A stretch of DNA of 64,000 bases from Tenggerimyces sp963762635 (GTDB lineage: Bacteria; Actinomycetota; Actinomycetes; Propionibacteriales; Actinopolymorphaceae), in assembly GCA_963762635.1 (NCBI GenBank), contig CAVXLQ010000012.1, forward strand, positions 496,001 through 560,000, written 5' to 3'. Below are positions 16,458 to 25,122 of the stretch, piece by piece. The notes beneath the pieces were generated by a model that had not been told where the DNA came from, made no database searches, and saw only the letters and a list, made by a program, of their open reading frames with translations. Each line of letters begins with the position of its first letter. The first letter of the stretch is position 1. The position numbers were made by a program, and so were the translations under genes.

Positions 16458-17827
16458 TGCCCCCACAACGACGACGGACCCGCGTCGACAGCGCCCGGCA
16501 GACCGCGTACGAGGTCGTGCACGCGGTGTCGGTACGCGACGCGTACGCCAACCTGGCTCTCGCCGCGGCTCTGCGCGACCACCGGCTCGACGCGCGCGAC
16601 GCGGCGTTCGCGACCGAGCTCGCGCACGGCACGCTCCGGCATCGCGGCGGGTACGACGAGGTGATCGGCCGCTGCGTCGACCGTTCGTTGAACCGGGTCG
16701 ACCCGGCGGTGCTGGACGTGCTGCGTCTTGGCACGCATCAGCTGCTCGGGATGCGGGTGCCGGCGCACGCCGCGGTCGCGACGAGCGTCGATCTCGCGCG
16801 GTCGGTCGCTGGGGTGGGGCCGTCGAAGTTCGTCAACGCGGTGCTGCGCAAGGTGGCCGCTCGGGACTCCGACGGTTGGCTCGCGGTGACCGCGCCTTCG
16901 TACGACGACGACCCCGTCGGCAACCTCGCCGCCCGGCATGCCCATCCCCGTTGGGTGGTCGACGCTTTCCTGTCTTCGCTGCGCGGCTCGCTCTCGGAGA
17001 CGGCGGCCGTCTTGGAGGCGGACAACGAGGCGCCGCGCGTGACGCTCGCGGCGTGGCCCGGCCGGTCGACGGTCGCCGAGCTGGTCTCGGCCGGCGCTTC
17101 GGCAAGCCCGTGGTCGCCGTACGGCGCCTTGCTCGAGAGCGGCGACCCGGCGGGGCTCGCCGCGATCGCCTCGCGCCGCGCCGGGGTGCAGGACGAGGGC
17201 AGCCAGTTGGTCGCGCTCGCCCTCGCCAACGCGCCGCTCGACGGTCCGGACCGGCGGTGGCTCGACCTGTGCGCGGGGCCCGGCGGGAAGGCCGCGCTGC
17301 TGGCCGGACTCGCCGCCGAACGTTCGGCGCAGCTCGTCGCCGTCGAACGGCAACCGCACCGCGCGCGGCTCGTCTTCGACGCCTTGGCTGGGAACGCCGA
17401 ACCGACCCTGACGGTGTGCGCGGACGGCACCGTTCCGGCCTGGCCGCTCGGCTCGTTCGACCGCGTTCTCGTCGACGCGCCGTGCACCGGACTCGGCGCG
17501 CTTCGACGCCGGCCGGAGGCGCGGTGGAGGCGGCAGCCAAAGGACGTCGCGGGGCTGCAGGAGTTGCAGATTCGCTTGCTGCACAGCGCATTGGCGTCCG
17601 TACGACCGGGTGGGCTGGTCGCGTACGTGACGTGCTCGCCGCACGCCGCGGAGACGCGCGAGGTGATCGCGAAGACGTTCGCCGGACGAGCCGACGTCGA
17701 CCGGATCGACGCGCGCCCGCTGCTGCCGGGAGTGCCCGATCTGGGGCCTGGACCGGACATACAGCTATGGCCTCACAGGCACGGAACAGACGCGATGTAC
17801 CTTGCTCTCTTACGAAGGACGCTGTGA
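16457..17827 (+). CDS. rsmB: 16S rRNA m5C967 methyltransferase
   Basis: 456 residues from ATG at 16457 (MPPQRRRTRVDSARQ), which overlaps the fmt stop by one base; the longer frame upstream is a shadow of fmt. The N-terminal NusB-like domain (about 10-140) contains FATELAHGTLRH. The C-terminal Rossmann methyltransferase has the AdoMet motif LDLCAGPGGKAALLAGL, the motif IV Cys in VDAPCTGLGALRRRPEARW, and the catalytic motif VI Cys in VAYVTCSPHAAETREVI. It methylates C967 of 16S rRNA. Confidence 0.94.
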   Translation: MPPQRRRTRVDSARQTAYEVVHAVSVRDAYANLALAAALRDHRLDARDAAFATELAHGTLRHRGGYDEVIGRCVDRSLNRVDPAVLDVLRLGTHQLLGMRVPAHAAVATSVDLARSVAGVGPSKFVNAVLRKVAARDSDGWLAVTAPSYDDDPVGNLAARHAHPRWVVDAFLSSLRGSLSETAAVLEADNEAPRVTLAAWPGRSTVAELVSAGASASPWSPYGALLESGDPAGLAAIASRRAGVQDEGSQLVALALANAPLDGPDRRWLDLCAGPGGKAALLAGLAAERSAQLVAVERQPHRARLVFDALAGNAEPTLTVCADGTVPAWPLGSFDRVLVDAPCTGLGALRRRPEARWRRQPKDVAGLQELQIRLLHSALASVRPGGLVAYVTCSPHAAETREVIAKTFAGRADVDRIDARPLLPGVPDLGPGPDIQLWPHRHGTDAMYLALLRRTL

Positions 17828-17859
17828 CGCGTTAGTGACGGTGGGTGGTTGGGGGAACC

Positions 17860-18378
17860 ATGGCCGGTCGACATCTCGCACCTTCGGTTTCGCCTGCCAT
17901 CGCGCCGCCGGTCTCCGCGGCGTCCGACCGTCCGGACACGCTGGCGGTCGGGGCCGCGTTCATCGTCTTCATCGGCGCGCTGGTCATCGGCGCGGGCATC
18001 CCGCAGCCGGACGCGCGGATGGAGCTGCCGGGAAGCCAGATCGCGGGCGTCTACGTGCCGGACTACGTGTTCCCGGGGGAGGGCTTCGGGTCGTCGGACC
18101 TGCTCTTCCCTCTCCTGCCCATCGTGGTCGGTGTGCTTTGCGGGGTGCTGGCGTTGGTGCTCAACCGCCCGATGCTCTCGATCGGCGCCGGGGCGCCTGC
18201 GCTGTGGTTGTTCACCGTGGGGGTGTGGCAGGGGATCCGGGCGGGCACCGACGAGCAGTACCTCTCCGGCCACATCGGCATGGGCACCATCATGCTGCTG
18301 GCCGGCTCGATCCTGATGATCGCCGGAGCAGTCCTCGCCTTCGAACCCCACCGCCCCCGCGGCCGCCGCACCCGCTGA
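17860..18378 (+). CDS. Small four-helix membrane protein, unknown
   Basis: 172 residues from ATG at 17860, chosen because GGGGGAA lies just upstream; a GTG 5 codons earlier is possible. Four hydrophobic segments are visible: VGAAFIVFIGALVIGAGI, LLFPLLPIVVGVLCGVLALV, IGAGAPALWLFTVGVW and IGMGTIMLLAGSILMIAGAVL. A ~35-residue extracytoplasmic loop separates helices 1 and 2, and a basic tail (RPRGRRTR) ends the protein. I recognise no family. It lies 32 bp after rsmB and may be read from the same transcript. It is followed by a 600-bp non-coding stretch. Confidence 0.65.
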   Translation: MAGRHLAPSVSPAIAPPVSAASDRPDTLAVGAAFIVFIGALVIGAGIPQPDARMELPGSQIAGVYVPDYVFPGEGFGSSDLLFPLLPIVVGVLCGVLALVLNRPMLSIGAGAPALWLFTVGVWQGIRAGTDEQYLSGHIGMGTIMLLAGSILMIAGAVLAFEPHRPRGRRTR

Positions 18379-18389
18379 CCCAGCGCTGG

Positions 18390-18543
18390 CAGCTGGACAC
18401 CGCCACCACGGCTGGACAGCTGGACACCGTCACCGCAGCCGAACGGACACCGTCATCGCAGCTGGGACACCGTCATCGCAGCTGGACAGCTGGACAGCTG
18501 GACTCGCAGCTGGATGCCGTCATCGCAGCTGGACATCGCCATC
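18390..18543. repeat. Degenerate ~19-bp tandem repeats
   Basis: At least seven imperfect copies of a unit close to GCTGGACACCGTCATCGCA, some shortened to GCTGGACA. Copies begin near 18391, 18412, 18444, 18462, 18481, 18510 and 18527. It lies just after a stop codon in a gap between convergent genes, with no coding pattern. Confidence 0.7.
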
Positions 18544-18669
18544 CCGCACAGCGGCCGACTTCGAGTGCGCACTCTTCCTGCGCGGGGCGCTGCCCAGCGG
18601 TCAGCTCGATGGCCAACTCTGGGTCGCCCCGGGGTTGATGGGCCGCCCTCCATGTAAGGGCGCTTCGCG

Positions 18670-18707
18670 TCTCGCCTTCGGCGAGATCAGGTCGCTGCGC
18701 GACCTGA
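18670..18707. repeat. Two adjacent perfect hairpins
   Basis: TCTCGCC-TTC-GGCGAGA (18670-18686) is followed with no gap by TCAGGTCGC-TGC-GCGACCTGA (18687-18707). Stems are 7 and 9 bp with 3-nt loops. Together they look like a REP/BIME-type palindromic unit or a strong transcription barrier between convergent genes. Confidence 0.65.
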
Positions 18708-18751
18708 CCCGTTGACATGGAGCCTCTCGGCGGCCCGGTGCAGGTCGTTAA

Positions 18752-18770
18752 GGGCAGGCTCCGCCTGCCC
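18752..18770. terminator. Hairpin, possible terminator
   Basis: GGGCAGG-CTCCG-CCTGCCC, a 7-bp stem with a 5-nt loop and no U-tract. It lies downstream of both convergent genes and could end either transcript. Confidence 0.4.
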
Positions 18771-18977
18771 ACCCTGGCCCCGGGGCGACCCGATTCTTGG
18801 AGCTGTCGTCGAGTTCCAATCGTCGCTCGCTTCGGACCACTCACCTTGCCGGTGACTCCCCTTTGCCCTCCTGGGGTGGGCGTTTGCCGTCACATCCCGG
18901 ATTAGCACGGAGACTTTTGGTCGCTATAGCGCTCATAGTTTCCACGCTAAACGGATCCGTCACTACGTCGAGCTGGG

Positions 18978-21900
18978 TCAGGCCGGCATCTCGTCGTCGG
19001 TGTCGAAGAGGTGGAGGCGGTGGGCGGCTGCGGCGGCTTCGCCGCGGCTGGCCACCCCCAGCTTGGCCATGATGCGCGAGACGTGGACGCTTGCCGTCTT
19101 GGCCGAGATGAACAGCTCCGCGGCGATCTGGGGGTTCGTCCGCCCCGATGTCACCAGGCGCAGCACCTCGAGCTCGCGCGCGGTCAGGCCGAGTCGCTCC
19201 AAAGCGCTCGCCGTCGCGGGCGCGTCGACTGCCGTGCTCACGTCGAGGTGCGCGCGAGCCGCCAAGCGGTCGACCGCGAGCCGCAGGGGCCGAGCCCGCA
19301 ACAGGTCAGCGATCTCGCCGGCGCGTTCCAACCGCTCAGCCGCGGCGGAACGATCACCACCGAGCAACGCGGCCTCGGCGGCACGCGTCAGAGCCCAACC
19401 CTCGTCGTGCGGCTGCGCCCCCGCCACCCACGCCGACGCGACCTCGTCCCAAGCGACCTGATCGTGCGAGCCCCGCGCCCAGCCCAGCTCCGCGAACACG
19501 GTCAGCTTTCGCGCCGTCTCCAGCACCCCGACCGTCTTCAACTTCGAAGCCCGCAGCTCGATCTTCGCAGCCGACTTCGCCGCCCGCTTGGCGGTCATGT
19601 CGTCGCGCAACGCGCGGGACCGCAACGTGCACACGGTGACGGTACGGGCGCCGATCTCGAGCAACGGCCAGATATAGCGCCGTGAACGCAGGAAGCGCTC
19701 GTCGTTCAGCGGCTCGTCGAGCGCCGCGAAGACGTCGTCGATCCGCCCTTGCGCCAACGCGACCCAGGCCTCGAGACGCACCATCGGCAGATGGTCCTGC
19801 GCGTCGGTCTCCCGCCCCTCGAACAGCGACCGGACCGACTCGAGGTCCCGTACGCCCTCGTCGACGTCACCCCGCGCGACCCGGACCAGGCCGCGCAACG
19901 TCAACAGCAGTCCCAGGTTACGCAACGGCGGATCCAAAGCGATCGCGTCGTCCATGATCGAGACCGCTTCGTCCCACTGGCCAAGGGAAACCAGCGGTTC
20001 CGCGACGTTGATCGCGAGGAGGGCCCCGTGCGTACGGGCGAATCCGAGCTGCCGCGCGTACTCCATCGCCTCGTGCGCGACGTCCGCGGCCTTCTGGTGT
20101 TCGCCGAGGCCCTCGTACATGTCCGACTCGTTGATCGCGAGCGGCAGCCACAGCTTCGGCAGCTCGGACTTGTCGAGGATCTGGCGTGCTTCCAGGATGC
20201 GGGTGGTCGCGGCGTCCCGGTCGCCGAAGTGGTCGTACGCGCAGGCGAGCGTGATCAGCGCGCCGAGCTCACTCTCGACATCGCCGACCGCGCGAGCCAC
20301 GGCGAGCGCCTCCTCGCCGTAGGCGCGGGCGTCGTCGTCCAACGGGATCGCGACCTGCACCTTGGCGAGATCGCCGAGCACCCTGGACAGGATCGGACCC
20401 GGCGGCAGCGCGCGGACGATCTGCTCGGCCCGTCGCAGATCCTCCTCGAAGCCGGTCTTCCCGAGCGCACGCAGGCCCTTGGCACGGCGCGTATAGAGCA
20501 GCGCGGTCAGCTCGGGCTCGGCCGCCGGCTGCACCTCGGCGATCGCGGCGTTGATCAGCGACATGCCGCGCTCGTTGTCCCCACTGTTCCAGGCAGCCGT
20601 GATCGCCTTGTCCAGCACGTGAACGTGCGAGAGACCCAGCTGCCCGGCGGGATCGTTCACCCGATCCCAGAGTTCGAGAACGCGTTCCAACAGACCGAGA
20701 CGTTCGGCATGCGCGGTGGCCTGTTCGGCCTCACCGGCCGCGACCCACGCGGCCTGGAACGCGCGCTCGACATCCCACGCGGCGTACCAATGCCGTGCCA
20801 CCGCGGCCGCCCGGGTGCCCTTCGCCAAGCCGTCCTGCTCGGACAGCTTGGCGGCGTAGCGGGCATGCAGCCGCGTCCGTTCACCGGGCAGCAGATCGCC
20901 GTACACCGCCTCCTGGATCAGCGCGTGCCGGAACTGGTAGCCCTGGTCGTCCGGAACGAGGATGTGCCCCTCGACCGCCGGCCGGAGCGCGGCCTCGAGC
21001 TGGTCCTCGGTGTGCTCGGTGACCGCCGCCAGCAGGTCGTGCTCGACGCCACGGCCGCCGACCGCGGCGACGCGCAGCAGGTCCTGGCTCTCCTCGGGAA
21101 GGCGCTCGACCCGCGACAGCAGCAGGTCGCGCAGCGAGTCGGACAGCCGCGCGGGGCGGAACTTGCGCGCCTCGCCCCGGTTGCAGCAGACCAGCTCCTC
21201 GACGAACAGCGGGTTGCCGTCCGTACGGTCGTGAATCGCCTCGACCAGAGCGGAGTTCGGCTCCGCGTCGATGATCGCCGCGATCTGCTCGCGGACCTCC
21301 GCGCGCCCGAACCGATGGAGCTCGATCCGGTCGACGGAGCGCGAACGGTCCAGCTCGGCGAGCAACGGACGCAACGGATGGGTGCGGTGCAGTTCGTCGG
21401 AGCGATAGCTGACCAGCACCAGAACGGGAACGACGCGCAGGCTCCGGACGAGGAACACCAGCAGGTCGCGCGTCGAGGCACTCGCCCAGTGGGCGTCTTC
21501 GATGGTGAGGACCAACGGCCGTTCGCGGGCGAGGTCCTCGACGAGCAGCAGGACGTGCTCGAACAGCTGGGCGCGCGCGGTCTCGGGATCGATCGCCGGG
21601 GCGGACGGATCGTCGAGGTCCGGGAGCAGGCGAGCGAGGATCTGGGCGCCGCGGCCGGCGCGCTGGGCGATCGCCGGTGTGCCGAGCTCACGAGCCAGGT
21701 CGCGGAGTATGCCGGTGAACGGGGCGTACGCCACGGCCTCGCTGCTGAGCTCGAAACACTCGCCTGCCAGCACGCGCGCGCCGGCCGAACGTGCCCGTGC
21801 CGCGAACTCCTCGACGAGGCGGGTCTTTCCTACTCCCGCCTCACCGCCGAGGAAGATCGCGGTCGGGCCGTTCTTCACACCAGCGAGAGCCGCGTCGAGA

Positions 21901-22004
21901 TCGGCGAGCTCTCGCGACCGGCCGATGAAGGCCGGGCTGGAGACCATGTCTGGCACGAGGTCAAGGATGCCATCTGGAGTGGGCATGTTCGTCTGCTCAG
22001 CCAC
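18978..22004 (-). CDS. Large ATP-binding LuxR (LAL/MalT-like) regulator
   Basis: 1008 residues from GTG at 22004; an ATG at 21986 (MPTPDGILDLVPDM) is the alternative. An N-terminal AAA/STAND ATPase has Walker A GGEAGVGKTRLVEEF near residue 55 and Walker B in RPLVLTIEDAHWAS. A long TPR-like helical middle (about 380-900) follows. The C-terminal LuxR HTH (about 940-1000) reads LTARELEVLRLVTSGRTNPQ then IAAELFISAKTASVHVSRI. These proteins are signal-responsive activators whose ligand and targets vary. The start overlaps the stop of a 73-aa gene by 8 bp, so the two are coupled. Confidence 0.92.
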   Translation of the reverse strand: MAEQTNMPTPDGILDLVPDMVSSPAFIGRSRELADLDAALAGVKNGPTAIFLGGEAGVGKTRLVEEFAARARSAGARVLAGECFELSSEAVAYAPFTGILRDLARELGTPAIAQRAGRGAQILARLLPDLDDPSAPAIDPETARAQLFEHVLLLVEDLARERPLVLTIEDAHWASASTRDLLVFLVRSLRVVPVLVLVSYRSDELHRTHPLRPLLAELDRSRSVDRIELHRFGRAEVREQIAAIIDAEPNSALVEAIHDRTDGNPLFVEELVCCNRGEARKFRPARLSDSLRDLLLSRVERLPEESQDLLRVAAVGGRGVEHDLLAAVTEHTEDQLEAALRPAVEGHILVPDDQGYQFRHALIQEAVYGDLLPGERTRLHARYAAKLSEQDGLAKGTRAAAVARHWYAAWDVERAFQAAWVAAGEAEQATAHAERLGLLERVLELWDRVNDPAGQLGLSHVHVLDKAITAAWNSGDNERGMSLINAAIAEVQPAAEPELTALLYTRRAKGLRALGKTGFEEDLRRAEQIVRALPPGPILSRVLGDLAKVQVAIPLDDDARAYGEEALAVARAVGDVESELGALITLACAYDHFGDRDAATTRILEARQILDKSELPKLWLPLAINESDMYEGLGEHQKAADVAHEAMEYARQLGFARTHGALLAINVAEPLVSLGQWDEAVSIMDDAIALDPPLRNLGLLLTLRGLVRVARGDVDEGVRDLESVRSLFEGRETDAQDHLPMVRLEAWVALAQGRIDDVFAALDEPLNDERFLRSRRYIWPLLEIGARTVTVCTLRSRALRDDMTAKRAAKSAAKIELRASKLKTVGVLETARKLTVFAELGWARGSHDQVAWDEVASAWVAGAQPHDEGWALTRAAEAALLGGDRSAAAERLERAGEIADLLRARPLRLAVDRLAARAHLDVSTAVDAPATASALERLGLTARELEVLRLVTSGRTNPQIAAELFISAKTASVHVSRIMAKLGVASRGEAAAAAHRLHLFDTDDEMPA

Positions 22005-22218
22005 GGACTCGTCCGCCTCCGACGAACTCGTGCTGCTGCTGACCGGACCGCGGACCGCGCTGGGCGGGGACCAGTGGGCGGTTCGTCACCCGTGTGAGGA
22101 AATGCGTGGCCTTCGTGAAGGCTCGGCGGGCCGCCTTCGCGCGGTTGTGGGCGGCGGCTTCGGCGTGGCGCTGGGCGATGGTGGTGCGGGCCAGGTCGGT
22201 GATGATGAAGCTGTTCAT
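21997..22218 (-). CDS. Small basic protein of unknown function
   Basis: 73 residues from ATG at 22218 (MNSFIITDLARTTIAQRHAE), with AAGGAGAA just upstream; a longer open frame adds 24 non-conserved codons. It is helical and rich in Ala, Arg and Gln, with no signal peptide or Cys. Short proteins of this N-terminal pattern (MNSxxxxDLAxxxIAxRxxEA) recur in actinomycetes beside regulators, but none has an assigned role that I know. Its stop lies 8 bp inside the LuxR-type gene's start, implying co-translation. Confidence 0.6.
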   Translation of the reverse strand: MNSFIITDLARTTIAQRHAEAAAHNRAKAARRAFTKATHFLTRVTNRPLVPAQRGPRSGQQQHEFVGGGRVRG

Positions 22219-22269
22219 CTCGGTTCTCCTTTGGAAGGTCCGCGTTTCTGCGGTAGTTACAGATTCGCC

Positions 22270-22327
22270 GTAAGGCCCCTGGGTGCACATGAGGCAGCTG
22301 CCGCATCTTGGGCCGCTGGGGCCTTAC
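22270..22327. promoter_or_regulatory. Long-spaced inverted repeat in a divergent promoter region
   Basis: GTAAGGCCCC at 22270-22279 and its exact complement GGGGCCTTAC at 22318-22327, 38 nt apart, between the leftward small protein and the rightward double-MarR gene. A further GTAAGGCGGGTAAGGCGG direct repeat follows near 22368-22386. These could be paired operator half-sites, or a leader hairpin for the MarR transcript. Confidence 0.45.
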
Positions 22328-22477
22328 CTGGCCGGCCTTATCGGCGCTGACCTGGGGAAAGAGGCGCGTAAGGCGGGTAAGGCGGACGGCACGCCGGCAG
22401 CGCGGATCAGGCACCGCGAGGCCGTCCTGGTCTACTGTGACCGGTGGGGGGAACCTGAAGGATCGAGGTTCCTGGCA

Positions 22478-23419
22478 GTGGCGGACGTACCCCTTTCCGG
22501 TTGGGACTGGACCGTGGGAAACCTCCTACGCGTCGCCCAACAAGTGCACGTACGGCTCTGGACGGAGCTCGTCGGTCCAGATCTCACCTCTCCGCAGTAC
22601 GCGCTGTTGGTCGTGGTCTCGCACGAGCCCGGCATCGACCAGCGGTCGGCGGGCGAGCGGGCCTCGCTCGACAAGGCGACGATCGCGGACCTGATCGCCC
22701 GCGTGGTCCGGCACGGCTGGCTGCGGCGGGCGCGCGATCCTGCGGACGCGCGGCGCAACCTGGTCTCGTTGACGCCGGCGGGCTGGCGGGTGTTGCGCGA
22801 GGCGACGCCGGTGACCGAGGAGGTCCAGGAACGGTTGGCCTCTCCGGTGCCGGCGGAGGACTTCGAGCTGCTGCTGGACCTGCTGCGGACGATCACGCAC
22901 GTCGAGCTGACGCCGCGGCCGTGCGGGCAGCTGGTCGAGATCGTCGCGGGGCATCACCGGTTCGTGATCCCGGAGCTGCCGGCGGTGCTCGGTCACCTGA
23001 TCCGGCGGACTCAGCAGGCGCACGAGCGGCTGTGGAGCCACGAGGTCGACGGGCTCACGTCGTCGCAGACCGCGTTGTTGTCGGCGATGGCGGAGGCACC
23101 GTTCAGCGACCAGCGGTCGCTGGGGGAGCGGGCGCACCTGGACAAGGCGACCGGCGCGGAGATGATCGCCCGCCTGATGCGGCGTTCGCTGGTGTCGCGT
23201 ACGCGAGACGTCCACGATGCCCGGCGCAACCTGCTGACGCTGACGCCCGCGGGTGAGCAGGCGCTGCGCGAGGTCGCACCGGGCGTCCTGCGCGTGGAGT
23301 CGCTGCTGACCGAGTCGCTGGACGCGAGGCGGCAGGACCGCTTCCGGCAGCTGCTCGGCGCGGTGGCCAGGATGCCCGAGTCCTCGCACCCCGCCCGGCT
23401 GGCGGGTGCGTCCCGGTGA
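22478..23419 (+). CDS. Tandem double-MarR-domain transcriptional regulator
   Basis: 313 residues from GTG at 22478 (reads ADVPLSGWDWTVGNLLRVAQ), preceded by a purine-rich GAAGGATCGAGG; the frame runs further upstream into the inverted repeat region. Two complete winged-helix MarR domains lie head to tail, at about 10-150 and 165-305. Corresponding parts are LDKATIADLIARVVRHGWL / LDKATGAEMIARLMRRSLV and DARRNLVSLTPAGWRVL / DARRNLLTLTPAGEQAL. Normal MarR proteins are ~140-150 residues and dimeric; this is a covalent pseudo-dimer from internal duplication. Targets unknown; its own divergent region is the first candidate. Confidence 0.85.
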   Translation: MADVPLSGWDWTVGNLLRVAQQVHVRLWTELVGPDLTSPQYALLVVVSHEPGIDQRSAGERASLDKATIADLIARVVRHGWLRRARDPADARRNLVSLTPAGWRVLREATPVTEEVQERLASPVPAEDFELLLDLLRTITHVELTPRPCGQLVEIVAGHHRFVIPELPAVLGHLIRRTQQAHERLWSHEVDGLTSSQTALLSAMAEAPFSDQRSLGERAHLDKATGAEMIARLMRRSLVSRTRDVHDARRNLLTLTPAGEQALREVAPGVLRVESLLTESLDARRQDRFRQLLGAVARMPESSHPARLAGASR

Positions 23420-23432
23420 GGGTCCCCGGCTC

Positions 23433-24161
23433 CTAACCCGGCGACAGCCCCTCGAACGTCGTCGGGCCCTCAGCCGCCGCCCGGAGGACGCTGCTGCCGT
23501 CGCGGAGGACGGGGTCGCCGTGGCCGAAGCAGACCGTCTCCACCTCGAGTCGCGCGAGGCGGCGGAACGAGGCCGTGGTCTGGTCGCCGTCGAGGTTGAA
23601 CGTGCCGCGCAGCACCTGTCCGTTGACCTCGGCGATCACGTCGCCGGTGAACAGCAATCGGTGGTGGGGAAACTCGATGCCGATGCTGCCCTCGGTGTGC
23701 CCCGGCACCGCGTGGACGACGGCGCCGTCCCCGATCGCGAGCACGTCGCCGTCGTCGAGCTCGCGGTCGACGCGGACGGGGCGGACCGGTTCGCTCGGCA
23801 GCTGGCCGGCCACGACGGCGGTGAAGAAGGCCTGCTCGGTCGGGCTGAAGTTCGGCGAGGGACCCTCGCGGACGCCGGTGATGTACGGCGCGTCGGCGTG
23901 ATGGGCGAGGATCGTGGCGTTCGGCCAGGTTGCGATCTCGGCGGCCGACCCGACGTGGTCCTCGTGGAAGTGGGTCAGGACGACCGAACGTACGGCATCG
24001 AGGTCGAGACCCCAGTCGGCGAGCGCGTCCGCGATGGCCGTAGCGCTGCCGACCGGGCCGGTGTCGACGAGCGTGACCTCGTTGCCGTCCCGCCACAGGT
24101 AGGCCTGGACGAAACCGAAGCGGACCAGGCGGAGCCGCGGCGACAGGTCGTGGACGTCCAT
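23433..24161 (-). CDS. MBL-fold metallo-hydrolase
   Basis: 242 residues from ATG at 24161 (MDVHDLSPRLRLVRFGFVQA), with GGATAGG just upstream; a GTG three codons earlier is possible. The zinc motif is LTHFHEDHVGSAAEI (HxHxDH). A later metal His is in GHTEGSIGIEFPH, with Asp in LLFTGDVIAEVNG and the last His in FGHGDPVL. This is the general glyoxalase-II/quorum-quenching-like hydrolase family. Substrate is not defined. It converges on the MarR gene with 13 bp between stops. Confidence 0.87.
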   Translation of the reverse strand: MDVHDLSPRLRLVRFGFVQAYLWRDGNEVTLVDTGPVGSATAIADALADWGLDLDAVRSVVLTHFHEDHVGSAAEIATWPNATILAHHADAPYITGVREGPSPNFSPTEQAFFTAVVAGQLPSEPVRPVRVDRELDDGDVLAIGDGAVVHAVPGHTEGSIGIEFPHHRLLFTGDVIAEVNGQVLRGTFNLDGDQTTASFRRLARLEVETVCFGHGDPVLRDGSSVLRAAAEGPTTFEGLSPG

Positions 24162-24267
24162 GCCTCGCACCCTATCCGGGGTTGGCGTTAGCGCCGGATC
24201 TGTGTCATGATTCGAACACCCGTTCGTACGACCTGCCCAACGTCAGCGACTCGGACGAAGGACAGGC

Positions 24268-25122
24268 ATGACCGATCGGTTCGCAGTGAGAACGACCGAC
24301 CGCGGCTTCGGGGTATGGGACGCGGCGGTCAACGGATGGCACGGCAAGCAGGACATCGCCAAGGACGAGGCTGTCCAGCTCGCCGGGAAGATGAACGCCT
24401 CGGTGGTCGCGCGGCAGACCGCTACGGGCGCGGGCTCGCGGAAGGTGTCGCCGGCGCGGCAGGTGCTGGTCCAGGTGCGGGACACCTGGTGGCCAGGACG
24501 GCTCGACTGGTGGGTGCGCGAGAGCGACGGCTGGCACGGTCGCGTCCGGTTGGACGCGAACGGGGCGACGAGCTGGTATCCCTCGGACGCGCTCCGGCAG
24601 GCCGGCGACGAGCCGGACGAGGGCGGGTCCGGCCGGGCGACGGGGAGTTCCGGATCGGGACCGTCGACCGGCACGACGGGCACCGCTGGCGGGCCCTCGA
24701 ACGGGCCCGCGAACGGCTCCGGCAGCCCGCCTGGCGGGACGCCTACGCGAGGCGTCGACCGCGGTGGTGGAGCGCCTGGGAGCCCGGCGGCGCAAATCCG
24801 GCGAGTCGGTCGTCGGCGCTCTCCGGCGGACCTGTACCGTACCGGGGATCATCGGTCGGCTGGTCGTGCAGGTGGGGGCCGCGATAGGGGAAACAGGCTC
24901 GACACAAGTGGCGTGTCGACGTGCCGATTCCGGCTGCTGCCGGACCCGGCCAAGCCAATCCGAGAACGCAACGAGGTTTGCTGCCCACAACGGGTGATCA
25001 TGAGCGCTAATCCGTGCTATAGAACCAGTGTGCGCGTCCTCCGATCCCGGGCCAGGATCGACCGGCGTTCGCGTCCTCGTAGTACGGGTATGAAGGATGC
25101 GGGGAGGAACAGACCGAGATGA
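24268..25122 (+). CDS. Unknown protein; coding signal changes frame (possible pseudogene)
   Basis: The first ~115 codons (to about 24610) look coding: Trp-rich, with repeated patterns such as GFGVWDAAVNGWHGKQD and RLDWWVRESDGWHGRVRL. After that this frame becomes a Gly/Ser/Thr/Pro run and then loses its GC-rich third position. In the +2-shifted frame, from about 24640 to 24745, the sequence reads as a charged helix (DRHDGHRWRALERARERLR). I therefore suspect a frameshift near 24635 and a decayed or mis-sequenced C-terminus. The TGA overlaps the next ATG (ATGA), which may be chance. No family recognised. Confidence 0.4.
   Translation: MTDRFAVRTTDRGFGVWDAAVNGWHGKQDIAKDEAVQLAGKMNASVVARQTATGAGSRKVSPARQVLVQVRDTWWPGRLDWWVRESDGWHGRVRLDANGATSWYPSDALRQAGDEPDEGGSGRATGSSGSGPSTGTTGTAGGPSNGPANGSGSPPGGTPTRGVDRGGGAPGSPAAQIRRVGRRRSPADLYRTGDHRSAGRAGGGRDRGNRLDTSGVSTCRFRLLPDPAKPIRERNEVCCPQRVIMSANPCYRTSVRVLRSRARIDRRSRPRSTGMKDAGRNRPR

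Larger units (their letters stand above)
18379..18977. other. Non-coding convergent intergenic region
   Basis: About 600 bp between the membrane protein and the leftward LuxR gene. It holds the tandem repeats (18390-18543), a dense hairpin cluster (18670-18707), another hairpin (18752-18770), and beyond that AT-richer sequence (18895-18960) with no recognisable gene. Short open frames here have no family resemblance. Confidence 0.6.
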
